DNA of 64,000 nucleotides from Verrucomicrobiota bacterium. Lineage in GTDB: Bacteria > Verrucomicrobiota > Verrucomicrobiia > Opitutales > Opitutaceae. The position numbers and the translations under genes are program-made. The stretch lies in contig JAEYWP010000032.1 of NCBI GenBank assembly GCA_023428905.1, positions 186,001-250,000 of the forward strand, given 5' to 3'. The notes below the pieces were generated by a model, which worked only from the letters and a program-made list of their open reading frames with translations, ran no database searches and was not told where the DNA came from. Numbering within the stretch: the stretch's first letter is position 1; each line of letters starts with the position of its first letter. Positions 18,701 through 25,686 of this stretch are shown here, piece after piece.

Positions 18701-19117
18701 ACTCGTCGTGTAGGTCGCGGAATAGTTTCCACCGATGCCTCCCACCTCCGTGTTGGTGGTGTAGACAAGCAGGTCCGCGCTGTTGGAGGAAGCGGTGTCG
18801 CGGAGCATCTCCTTTGTCACCACCTGAATCGACGCAGCAACGTCCGCGAGGTTGGTCCGGATGCGGGTGCCGGAGAGCGTGCTCGTGGCGTGGTATCCGC
18901 GGTCCTGTTGCGCGTCGACGACAAAGGGCGAGAGGCTGATCAGCTCCTCCTCGAGGCCCGGGCGGTCGGCCTCGGATTCCACCTCGCCGGGGGTCGGCAC
19001 GGGGGCGGGGGCGCGATCTTGTGCGGACGCGACGGGGGCGCCAAGGAGAGCGATCAGGGCGAGTCCGGAAAGGTGCCGGACAGCCCCGCTAGGTATGAGC
19101 CGGAGGGGTAAGTTCAT
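15785..19117 (-). CDS. TonB-dependent outer membrane receptor
   Basis: 1110 aa from ATG 19117; signal peptide about 1-33 ending near VASAQ. After a short acidic linker comes LSPFVVDAQQDRGYHATSTL, a plug start often seen in Opitutaceae receptors, then a plug domain with VERVEINRG-like sequence (here TERVEINRGANSALFGLGSPSG) and a long beta-barrel ending in Phe. It probably moves oligosaccharides across the outer membrane with TonB energy. No SusD partner is visible, which is normal for Verrucomicrobiota. It is the first gene of the receptor-CE7-GH94-GH2 operon, and the GATGA operator element lies 61 nt before its start codon. A start 21 nt earlier (19138) is possible but lies before the signal peptide pattern. 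Confidence 0.93.
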   Translation of the reverse strand: MNLPLRLIPSGAVRHLSGLALIALLGAPVASAQDRAPAPVPTPGEVESEADRPGLEEELISLSPFVVDAQQDRGYHATSTLSGTRIRTNLADVAASIQVVTKEMLRDTASSNSADLLVYTTNTEVGGIGGNYSATYTTSEGYTVESSNFRQPGARVRGLAAPDLTRDYFPTGVPFDAYNTERVEINRGANSALFGLGSPSGILNNTLIGAQNRTFGSIGLQVGQFGSHRETFDLNVAPKGQDFAVRVAGVYDQREFEQKPAYSTDRRAFGTAKWDPKFVRRGVISGFTVRANYEAGRRRSRAPRTLPPVDVISRWFELGKPTWNASTDSLATSNRQIYGHNLTYTLGTFWPDPNSGTNGLGMVGIVQNARPPSLATGQPIMATFAAVARLDTALDLANGNPFTIEKMLMDERVFDFRKHLIDGPNKREFQEFDVTNVVAEARLFGDRLGLEFGYNTEHTQEGGFDWYRNANNDSALHIDINEKLYDGSANPNFGRPYTVSKGYVDFIDTHRTMRRGTAYYKFDFDEVVGPRLGSWLGEHVLTVAAIDQQRHSFTNSGFAYLSDDRLELFQGNIDVWSINNGVSPIVSYLGPSVLNAQSLADVRISPVTVEQRPDLISAANSRYLVWNPATSRWETQAIHVMRQDPEDIEFPGSAARSRQEIDSAVAVLQSKVIKDAVVVTTSWREDRVKNFRSSGTYVNGPRGGLLDDEVNLPILPTPITEAKADAISYGVVARLPREMAGRWRYLSPFSVFLNTSENFQPGGTRVNAYGDPIAPQSGDTKDYGFTFTMPDGKLDFRVTWYETRQTSVSAGLDGVIHALAGMEARVLSRIAGGIRASDIQSLSPGVTQATIDDQIARWQANPWQHTGLYRVRLSSPGSTEYVYTAPSSSVNDTYDYESKGVEFETVANPLPNWRIAVNVSKQEAKQVNTGTTTLNFINERMALWQSTPDLPTTPSLSANVRIDSRNLLASYYRVAARDGSVLPEVIKWRFNLMTNYTVANGMFKGVGFGGAYRWQDRAGAGYPSYYDPSLGIYRIRADQPLYAPASDRIDAWVSYERRLRKGLNWRLQLNVRNVADSDALVPLYRNPDGSVASVRVPEGRRWELSSRFDF

Positions 19118-19178
19118 GCACCGGGACACAAGCGGCACGGGCGCGGGGGCGACAAACGCAATGAATTCAACTGCGGTC

Positions 19179-19203
19179 TCATCCGTTGCCGATTTTTATC
19201 ATC
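19179..19203 (-). promoter_or_regulatory. Putative AraC-type operator, site C (GATGA direct repeat)
   Basis: On the minus strand GATGA begins at 19203 and again at 19183, exactly 20 bp apart, and the first is followed by T and five A, as in sites A and B. The element ends about 61 nt before the TonB receptor ATG, nearly the same distance as site B from its gene. The ATG inside the second repeat opens a 22-codon frame whose stop overlaps the receptor start (ATGA at 19117-19114); this could be chance or a leader peptide. Confidence 0.55.
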
Positions 19204-19285
19204 CGTCTCACCAGATGTCGTGCTGCAGCGGGGCGTGCGAGCAAATCTCCCTCGACCCCGGCTCGGCGGGCTCGGTGAAGAACGT

Positions 19286-19310
19286 GATGACAAAAACAGA
19301 GAATCGATGA
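19286..19310 (+). promoter_or_regulatory. Putative AraC-type operator, site B (GATGA direct repeat)
   Basis: GATGA at 19286-19290 and 19306-19310, start-to-start 20 bp, with C and five A after the first copy. Beyond the second repeat the match to site A continues without gaps: the pieces GCCGC/CCCGC, ACAG and CTTGC sit at the same offsets, so the whole promoter segment appears related by duplication or shared constraint. It ends 59 nt before the start of the BNR_4 gene. Confidence 0.55.
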
Positions 19311-19339
19311 GAAGCCCGCAACAGGGGCGCTCCTTGCCT

Positions 19340-19365
19340 CGGCGGCGAGCCCGCCGTGTTTTTTT
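19340..19365 (+). terminator. Terminator-like GC hairpin plus T-run in the leader of the BNR_4 operon
   Basis: A perfect 6-bp stem (CGGCGG/CCGCCG, 19340-19345 and 19351-19356) with a 5-nt loop is followed by TGTTTTTTT, ending 4 nt before the ATG at 19370. It has the shape of an intrinsic terminator but sits between the proposed operator and the gene it should serve. It may act as an attenuator, may lie partly upstream of the true transcript start, or may be a composition accident. Confidence 0.35.
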
Positions 19366-19369
19366 CGCA

Positions 19370-20713
19370 ATGACGGCTCCAGCACTTTCCAAGCGGGTAA
19401 ACGGTTATCGCGGCATCTGGTATGCCCTCGGTTGCGAATTCGAGCACGGGGACAAATACACCGGCGGGCTCGGGACCTACACCGCAAATCATCAACCGAC
19501 CGCGGTCCATGCCCCGGCGGTGAACAAGACGTTTTTTGTCTACGGGGGCGCGCCCGCCGCGGAGGAGCGGCAGTTGATGGTGATGGTGTCCTACTATGAT
19601 CACGCCGCCCACCGCGTGCCCCGGCCCACCACCGTCCACGTCGACCCAGGCGTGGAGGATCCACACGATAATGCCGCCATCCAGCTGGATGCCGCCGGCT
19701 ATGTCTGGATCTTCAAGAGCGGACGCAATATCAGCCGCCGTGGCTACATCTACAAAAGTGAGCTGCCCTACAGCATCGCCCGCTTTGAGCTGATCTGGCG
19801 CGGAGCCATCACGTATCCACAAGCCTGGCACGACCCGGAACGCGGTTTCCTCCTCCTGCACACGCAATACACCCGGGGGCGTGAACTCTATTTCAAGACC
19901 AGCCCCAATGGAGGAGAATGGAGCGAGCCGCGAAAGCTCGCCGGTTTCGACGGCCACTACCAGGTGAGTGCCGCGCGCGGCCGCAAGGTCGCCACCTTCT
20001 TCAACTGGCATCCGGGAGGCGACAACGACCGCCGGACCAACGTTTATTACGCGCAGACGGAAGACCATGGCGAAACCTGGACCACGGTGGATGGACGTCC
20101 CCTGGCGGTGCCGCTCGTGTCGGCCGACAACGACGCGCGGGTGGTCGATCTCGAGGGGCAGTCGCGGTATGTCTACACCTGCGATCTCAACTTCGACCAG
20201 TACGGCCATCCGATCCTGCTCTACATCGTGAGCCGCTCCGGAGAGCCGGGGCCGCAGGGAAACCCGCGCGAGTGGACCCTCCTGCACTGGACCGGCACGG
20301 AGTGGGTGTGCCGCGTCGTCGCCCATTCCGACCACAATTACGACATGGGCAGCCTTCACGTGGACGGGGCCACCTGGAGGGTGGTAGGTCCGACCGAAAC
20401 CGGGGCACAGCCGCTGGCGACCGGGGGTGAGATCGCACAATGGGTGAGCCTCGATGAAGGGCGCACCTGGCGGATAGAAAACCTGGCCACCCGCAATAGT
20501 ACCTACAATCACAGCTATGCGCGCCGGGTGATTGGTGCGGCCGAGCCGTTCTTCACCTTCTGGGCGGACGGGCACGCTCACCAGATTTCGCCCTCGCGGC
20601 TGTATTTCACAAACGCGGACGCCTCCCGCGTCTGGCGTTTGCCGTACGAGATGGCGGCGGACTTTGCCACACCCGAGGAGGTGACTCCAGGCCTGACCGT
20701 CTCAGCCCACTGA
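19370..20713 (+). CDS. BNR_4 family beta-propeller, putative polysaccharide lyase or hydrolase
   Basis: 447 aa from ATG 19370; an earlier in-frame ATG at 19307 would overlap the operator and add a basic tail. The sequence starts with NGYRGIWYALG and contains several blade-like repeats (for example NNxDDGxTW-type TEDHGETWTTV near 240, SLDEGRTWRI near 365) typical of the BNR_4 (PF15892) family, seven-bladed propellers that include PL24/PL25 ulvan lyases and the GH145 rhamnosidase. His/Arg-rich stretches such as NWHPGGDNDRRTNVYYAQ may line the active site. No signal peptide, so cytoplasmic. The family assignment is from recall of motifs; the reaction is unknown. First gene of unit B. Confidence 0.65.
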   Translation: MTAPALSKRVNGYRGIWYALGCEFEHGDKYTGGLGTYTANHQPTAVHAPAVNKTFFVYGGAPAAEERQLMVMVSYYDHAAHRVPRPTTVHVDPGVEDPHDNAAIQLDAAGYVWIFKSGRNISRRGYIYKSELPYSIARFELIWRGAITYPQAWHDPERGFLLLHTQYTRGRELYFKTSPNGGEWSEPRKLAGFDGHYQVSAARGRKVATFFNWHPGGDNDRRTNVYYAQTEDHGETWTTVDGRPLAVPLVSADNDARVVDLEGQSRYVYTCDLNFDQYGHPILLYIVSRSGEPGPQGNPREWTLLHWTGTEWVCRVVAHSDHNYDMGSLHVDGATWRVVGPTETGAQPLATGGEIAQWVSLDEGRTWRIENLATRNSTYNHSYARRVIGAAEPFFTFWADGHAHQISPSRLYFTNADASRVWRLPYEMAADFATPEEVTPGLTVSAH

Positions 20714-20766
20714 CGACGCCCCCGGCCACCCCACCCCTCCGTACCAGCGGCCGCGCCCTCCTCCCC

Positions 20767-21756
20767 ATGTCCCGCATTATCGTCCACACCGATCCGATTC
20801 CCAACTTACCCTGGCAGCCCAAGCCCGGCGGCTGCCCTGATGTCGTCTGGCGCTACGACGCAAATCCGATCGTCGGTCGACGGCCGCTGCCGCAGGCCAC
20901 CGGTATCTACAACAGCGCGGTGGCCCCCTTTGCCGGGGGTTTTGCCGGCGTATTTAGAACCGAATACAAGGACCGCATGCCGCACCTCCATGTCGGACGG
21001 AGCGCCGATGGGATCCTCTGGCGGTTTGAGCCCTCGGAGATCCGGTTCCGGTGCGAGGATGTGGAGGTCCGGCGCTGGGAATACGGCTACGATCCGCGAC
21101 TTACCTGGATCGAAGACGCCTTTTACGTGACGTGGTGCAACGGCTACCATGGTCCCACCATCGGGCTGGCCCGCACCCGCGACTTCGAAACCTTCGAACA
21201 GCTGGAAAACGCCTTCCTCCCGTACAATCGGAACGGTGTGCTCTTTCCCCGGAGGATCAACGGGCGGTATGCCATGCTCAGCCGGCCGAGCGACACCGGA
21301 CACACGCCGTTCGGCGACATCTTCTACAGCGAGAGCCCCGACCTCCGTTTTTGGGGAAATCACCGCCACGTCATGGCCAAGGGCGGGGGCTGGTGGCAGG
21401 ACAAAAAGATCGGAGCGGGCCCGGCCCCGATCGAAACCAGCGAGGGCTGGCTCCTCTTTTACCACGGCGTGGTGGAGACCTGTAACGGCTTCGTCTACAG
21501 CACGGGCGCGGCCCTGCTGGACCTCGACCAGCCCTGGCGCGTGCGCTACCGGACAAACCAGGCGATCCTGATGCCGGAGGCGCCGTATGAAGTCAGTGGT
21601 TACGTTCCCAATGTCGTATTTCCGGTTTCAGCCCTGGCAGACGGGGCCACCGGCAGGATCGCGCTTTATTGCGGTGCGGCCGACACCTGCACCGCCCTGG
21701 CCTTCTGCGCCGTGGATGAATTGATCCCGTTCCTGCGGGCAAACTCCCAGGTGTAG
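20767..21756 (+). CDS. GH130 family mannoside phosphorylase-like enzyme
   Basis: 329 aa, five-bladed propeller type. Recognisable GH130 features: an early YNSAVAPF strand, DPRLTWIEDAFYVTW near 107-121, FPRRINGRYAMLSRPSD near 160-176 and the KKIGAGPAPIETSEGWLLFYHGV stretch (in two parts near 215-237). GH130 enzymes phosphorolyse beta-mannosidic bonds (Man-Man, Man-Glc, Man-GlcNAc) in the cytoplasm, giving mannose 1-phosphate; a minority hydrolyse beta-1,2-mannosides. With the GH26 mannanase this is the clearest hint that the target glycan contains beta-mannose. It lies 53 bp after the BNR_4 stop and 78 bp before the next gene. Confidence 0.87.
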   Translation: MSRIIVHTDPIPNLPWQPKPGGCPDVVWRYDANPIVGRRPLPQATGIYNSAVAPFAGGFAGVFRTEYKDRMPHLHVGRSADGILWRFEPSEIRFRCEDVEVRRWEYGYDPRLTWIEDAFYVTWCNGYHGPTIGLARTRDFETFEQLENAFLPYNRNGVLFPRRINGRYAMLSRPSDTGHTPFGDIFYSESPDLRFWGNHRHVMAKGGGWWQDKKIGAGPAPIETSEGWLLFYHGVVETCNGFVYSTGAALLDLDQPWRVRYRTNQAILMPEAPYEVSGYVPNVVFPVSALADGATGRIALYCGAADTCTALAFCAVDELIPFLRANSQV

Positions 21757-21834
21757 CCCGTCCGCCCCTCGCGCTTGCGGGTGGCAGGTGCCGCCGCCCC
21801 GCGCAGCGGAGCCCCCTCGCCCCCGTCCCTCTCC

Positions 21835-24117
21835 ATGCCCCCTGCCCCCTTCTTCGAAACCGACCCCGCGTCGCCCTCCCTGGTCCCGGGTGACCGGTGG
21901 CTGGAGATCGACCTCTACTGGTTTGACCGCGTCGCCATGCGAGCGTCCGTCGAAACCTTCTGGAGCCGATACGCGCCCCTGATGGACCGCGTGACCGGCT
22001 GGCGCGGCGTCATCCTCAACCTCGGCTGGTTATTGGACTACGTGCTCGAGTGGAACGGCCGCCTCGAGAGTCGGATCAAGCTGCCCCGGGACATGACCAC
22101 GTATCCCTGGTTCAAGGACGTCGGTCAGCTCTCCGGCACCACCGGGGAGCGCGAGCGGATGTACCGGGGGCGTTTTGCCGGCGCGCGCGAGCCCCAGGTG
22201 GTCAACTACGAGCCCTGGACGCATGCCGAGCTGAGGGAGCTCGTTGACCTCATCCGGTCCTGCGCCTCGGAACAGCACGGCATTCACGGGCTGCGGGTCG
22301 GCAGTTTCGTCCTCGGATGGAAGAATATCTACGCCGGGGAGTTTTCCACCTTTGAGAAAAGGCACCCCAACGCCTTCCGGGAGAACTTCCCGAACCTCGT
22401 CGCCCGACTCGTCGCCGATCCAACCGAATACGGCGCCTTTGTGGACGGGATTCCGGAGGGAACACCGCTGACCACATTTTTCGGAAAACAATGGGGCAGC
22501 CTCTCGCGCGCGGTAGGACTGGATGTGATTGTCCTGCGAGACAGCCTCTTGGGCGTCGGCGTTTACGGCCGGCGGGGTCCCTACGGCAAGACCGCTCCCG
22601 ACGATCCGCGGACGGTTGAGGCGTGGCATCAGGCGACGGCCGATCTGGTGCGGGAAACAAAAGCCGCCAACCCGCAGGCCCTGGTCATGGGTTATTCCAG
22701 TGCGGCAAGCGCGGTGGGCGACTGGAGGACCAATTGTTTCGACCTCGAGCGCATCGCCGGGGAGGGCCACCTCGACGCCTGGATCGACCAGACCTGGGCC
22801 GGGGCGTGGAACGAGGTCGGCCAGCGCCCCTACACCTTCTGGAATGCGCAGACCCTGGGCTGGAGCTACCAGCTTGCCTACGTCCTGGTGCACGCCGCGA
22901 TCCTCGCCCGGTCGCAGGTACGGCACTACATCTTGACCGAGACATTTGACGCCTGGGAGTCCTGGGACGTGATCCATGTGGCGCCCCAGCGCTTGCGCTG
23001 GGGCATCTGGGCGTTCTCCCATGCCGCGGTCAAGACACCGCAGGGGCTGAAAATGCCCGCCGGGGCCTACGTTTCCTGGTGCAACAAGGGCAAGCAGCTC
23101 CTCTCCGGCGCGGATGTCGCGTTCCTCGCGGAAAACCTCGATGCCGCCTTTGTCGACGCGGCGTCGACCGAAACCGTCTTCGGACCAACCTTGGTCTACA
23201 ATCGGGCCGCACTCCAGTGGCAGTCCGAACACGGTCCATCGCTTTCCATCGGCGAGTGGATCGACGAGCAGGCCGGAAGCTTCTCGAAATGGTCCATCCC
23301 CATCCTCTCCATCACCCGGACGGAGGATCTGGACCGGGTGGAGAGCGATCTGTTTGTCCTGCAGACACCCGCGCACCTCGGTGTGGAGGAGCGAAATTCG
23401 GTGCTGACACTGCTGGAGTCGGGCCGGCCCTCCCTGGTCGTCGGGCGCACCGTCGGCGGTCTTGACCCTGAGGTGGCGGAGCGGATTGGCGTTTCAGCGG
23501 TGGACACGGCGGTGGGACCGATTGAATACATCGGAACCCTCAATGGGAGGACCGGGGGCGTGTTTGTCGGGCTGCCCAACACCTTTCCGCTCTACCAGCC
23601 GTTTGCGCGAAGCCGCACGCGCGCGGAAAACAGCGTCCTGTATTCTGTCCGGGGCTCACCCTGCCTGGTGGAGACCCGCAGCGACGGTCGCCGTATCCTC
23701 TTTTGGGATCCCCCGGAAACGGCCGCGCAGGTTCCGGGCGGCGAGGAGTTCGGTTTCAGCCTCGACCAGATCCTGGGCAGTCCGACTCCGTTTGTGCTGG
23801 TGGCGCGCGCCCTTAACGCGCTGCTGCGTGAAAATGGCTCGATCCACGTCGAACACATCGAGGCGGACAGCCCGATCATGTACCACGCCTGGCGCACCCG
23901 CGACGGGAAATGCCGCATCCTCGTCGCCGACCTCGAGGAGGGGGTGAACCACACCGGGTGCGTCCGCCGCGAGGTAGCGCTTGTGATTCCCTCCGACTGG
24001 TCACCGTCGCCGTGTTTCCACTACACGGAGTCGGTTGGACGGACCGGGTATCTCTCTCTCGAGCGCCGGATACCGGTTCGGCTCAGGCAGGCGGAGTCGC
24101 TGCTGTATACGCTTTAG
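21835..24117 (+). CDS. Large protein of unknown family, putative TIM-barrel glycosidase with C-terminal Rossmann-like and beta domains
   Basis: 760 aa from ATG 21835; a TTG 60 nt earlier would only add Pro/Ala-rich sequence. I do not recognise a named family. Residues about 20-450 read like a TIM barrel: LYWFDRVAMRASVETFW, GWRGVILNLGWLLDY, conserved aromatic and acidic spots such as NYEPWTH, SFVLGWKNIY, DVIVLRDSL, DAWIDQTWAGAWNEVG and YILTETFDAWESWD, the last two carrying candidate catalytic acids. Residues about 490-590 form a Rossmann-like segment (DLFVLQTPAHLGVEE, GRPSLVVG), and the rest is beta-rich. This order resembles GH42/GH-A enzymes with an inactive amidotransferase-like domain. No signal peptide; between GH130 and a transporter, it is likely a cytoplasmic glycosidase. 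Confidence 0.6.
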   Translation: MPPAPFFETDPASPSLVPGDRWLEIDLYWFDRVAMRASVETFWSRYAPLMDRVTGWRGVILNLGWLLDYVLEWNGRLESRIKLPRDMTTYPWFKDVGQLSGTTGERERMYRGRFAGAREPQVVNYEPWTHAELRELVDLIRSCASEQHGIHGLRVGSFVLGWKNIYAGEFSTFEKRHPNAFRENFPNLVARLVADPTEYGAFVDGIPEGTPLTTFFGKQWGSLSRAVGLDVIVLRDSLLGVGVYGRRGPYGKTAPDDPRTVEAWHQATADLVRETKAANPQALVMGYSSAASAVGDWRTNCFDLERIAGEGHLDAWIDQTWAGAWNEVGQRPYTFWNAQTLGWSYQLAYVLVHAAILARSQVRHYILTETFDAWESWDVIHVAPQRLRWGIWAFSHAAVKTPQGLKMPAGAYVSWCNKGKQLLSGADVAFLAENLDAAFVDAASTETVFGPTLVYNRAALQWQSEHGPSLSIGEWIDEQAGSFSKWSIPILSITRTEDLDRVESDLFVLQTPAHLGVEERNSVLTLLESGRPSLVVGRTVGGLDPEVAERIGVSAVDTAVGPIEYIGTLNGRTGGVFVGLPNTFPLYQPFARSRTRAENSVLYSVRGSPCLVETRSDGRRILFWDPPETAAQVPGGEEFGFSLDQILGSPTPFVLVARALNALLRENGSIHVEHIEADSPIMYHAWRTRDGKCRILVADLEEGVNHTGCVRREVALVIPSDWSPSPCFHYTESVGRTGYLSLERRIPVRLRQAESLLYTL

Positions 24118-24156
24118 CCGGGCGCCTCCCACCTCCCGCTTCCATCCCCTCCCCCC

Positions 24157-25605
24157 GTGCCCCGCCCCTCCCCGCTTCCACACCCCCTCTACTGTGTCGG
24201 CACGCTGGTTTACACCCGCCGTGCTCTCGTCATTCTCTGCCTCTGGCTCCTATGGGGAGACTTTTGCTTCACCCTGATGACGTCGATCGTGCCGACCATC
24301 ATGCCCCTCAAGTTCAAGGAACTGCAGGCCTCCAACACGGTGATCGGGCTGTTCATCACCACCATCCCCGGAGTGATCAACATGGTCTTCAGTCCGATCG
24401 TGAGCTTCAAGAGCGACCGGTTTCGCAGTCGCTGGGGGCGCCGCATTCCGTTCATCCTGGTCACGCTTCCCTTTCTCGTCGCCAGCCTGTTCGGCCTGGC
24501 CTTCAGCGAGCACATCGCGCAATGGCTCCATCGCGTTTTTAGTGAGGCGCTGGCCGGCGTGTCCGTGGCCAAGGTGGCGATTGGCGTGATGGGCTTCATG
24601 GTGGTGCTGTTCAGCTTCTTCAACACCTTCGTCAATTCGGTCTTCTGGTACCTCTTCAACGACGTTGTGCCGGAGCAGTTTCTCGCGCGCTTCATGTCCT
24701 GGTTCCGCCTGGTCGGACTCGGCGCCAGTTCGCTCTACAATCTCCTGCTTTTCCGCCACGCGGTGGACCACACCGCGTTGATCTTTGTCGGCGTCGCCCT
24801 GCTCTACCTCGTCGGGTTCGGCCTCATGTGCCTGAAGGTGAAGGAAGGGAATTATCCTCCCCCTCCCCCGTATGTCGGCGGGGAAACCGGAGCGCAGGCC
24901 GCGATCAAAACCTACGCCAAGGAGTGCCTGGGTTCGTCGCACTACTGGATGCTCTTCCTCGCGAGCATGGGTGTGCGTGCGTTTTACGTGACGCTCGTTT
25001 TTAACGTCTTCCTCTATCAGTCACTGGGACTTTCCCTCGAGTCCGCCGGTATCATTTTTTTCGCGTACCGAATCTCGTCCGCCATCGCCATACCGATCAG
25101 CGGCTGGCTGGCGGACCGCTTTCATCCCATCCGCGTTGTGATCGCGGGGGCCGTGCTGCAAACCGTAGTGACACCGCTGAGCCTGATCTGGCTCTTCTGG
25201 CAGCCCTCGTCTCAGGTCGCATTTCACGTGGTCCTGGCGATGAACGTCCTGCTGCTGGGACCGATCGAGGCGCTGGTCTCGGTGATGGATCCGCCGCTGT
25301 TCATGCGGATCTTTCCGCGCGACCGTTTTGGGCAGTTCTGCTCCGCCAACGGCATGCTGCGCTCCTTCGCGGACATTGCGGCGGGTCTGATGATCGGGGT
25401 CTTCCTCGATGTGATCGCCGCGCGCTGGAACATGGACGTGGCCTACCGGTGCCTGCCGTTTTGGAATCTGGCGGCCTACCTCGTGGTGCTCTACGCGATG
25501 GCGAAGCTGTACCGCAGCTGGCAGGCTCACGGCGGGGACCGCGACTACGTTCCCCCGGTGCCGGGCGAGCGACACGTTGAGCCCGGCGTCGCCGCGATTG
25601 CTTGA
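24157..25605 (+). CDS. MFS sugar transporter
   Basis: 482 aa with a GTG start at 24157 (no ATG gives a complete first membrane segment); about 12 transmembrane segments. The loop FKSDRFRSRWGRRIPFI near residue 85-100 is the MFS/GPH-like signature between segments 2 and 3, and GWLADRFHPIRVVIAG near 325 is its second-half counterpart. It ends unit B, 39 bp after the putative glycosidase gene, and is the second importer of the cluster beside the GPH symporter, so the two may take up different breakdown products. The C-terminal codons overlap the FNR-type site of the next gene. Confidence 0.87.
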   Translation: MPRPSPLPHPLYCVGTLVYTRRALVILCLWLLWGDFCFTLMTSIVPTIMPLKFKELQASNTVIGLFITTIPGVINMVFSPIVSFKSDRFRSRWGRRIPFILVTLPFLVASLFGLAFSEHIAQWLHRVFSEALAGVSVAKVAIGVMGFMVVLFSFFNTFVNSVFWYLFNDVVPEQFLARFMSWFRLVGLGASSLYNLLLFRHAVDHTALIFVGVALLYLVGFGLMCLKVKEGNYPPPPPYVGGETGAQAAIKTYAKECLGSSHYWMLFLASMGVRAFYVTLVFNVFLYQSLGLSLESAGIIFFAYRISSAIAIPISGWLADRFHPIRVVIAGAVLQTVVTPLSLIWLFWQPSSQVAFHVVLAMNVLLLGPIEALVSVMDPPLFMRIFPRDRFGQFCSANGMLRSFADIAAGLMIGVFLDVIAARWNMDVAYRCLPFWNLAAYLVVLYAMAKLYRSWQAHGGDRDYVPPVPGERHVEPGVAAIA

Positions 25606-25641
25606 TCTGGATCAACGCCGTGACCGCGTGGGGCGGGTATC
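25602..25641 (+). promoter_or_regulatory. FNR/DNR-type box with a class II-spaced -10 element
   Basis: TTGATCTGGATCAA at 25602-25615 is a perfect TTGAT-N4-ATCAA palindrome, the CRP/FNR-family consensus. A -10-like TATCAT lies at 25636-25641; with the transcript start near 25650 the palindrome centre falls at about -41.5, the classic class II activator position. It overlaps the stop of the preceding MFS gene and precedes the iron-sulfur repair gene, whose relatives are commonly under FNR, DNR or NsrR control. Confidence 0.7.
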
Positions 25642-25686
25642 ATGGATGCGATCCAAGACTCGGCATACCGCCCAAACCCACCTCCC

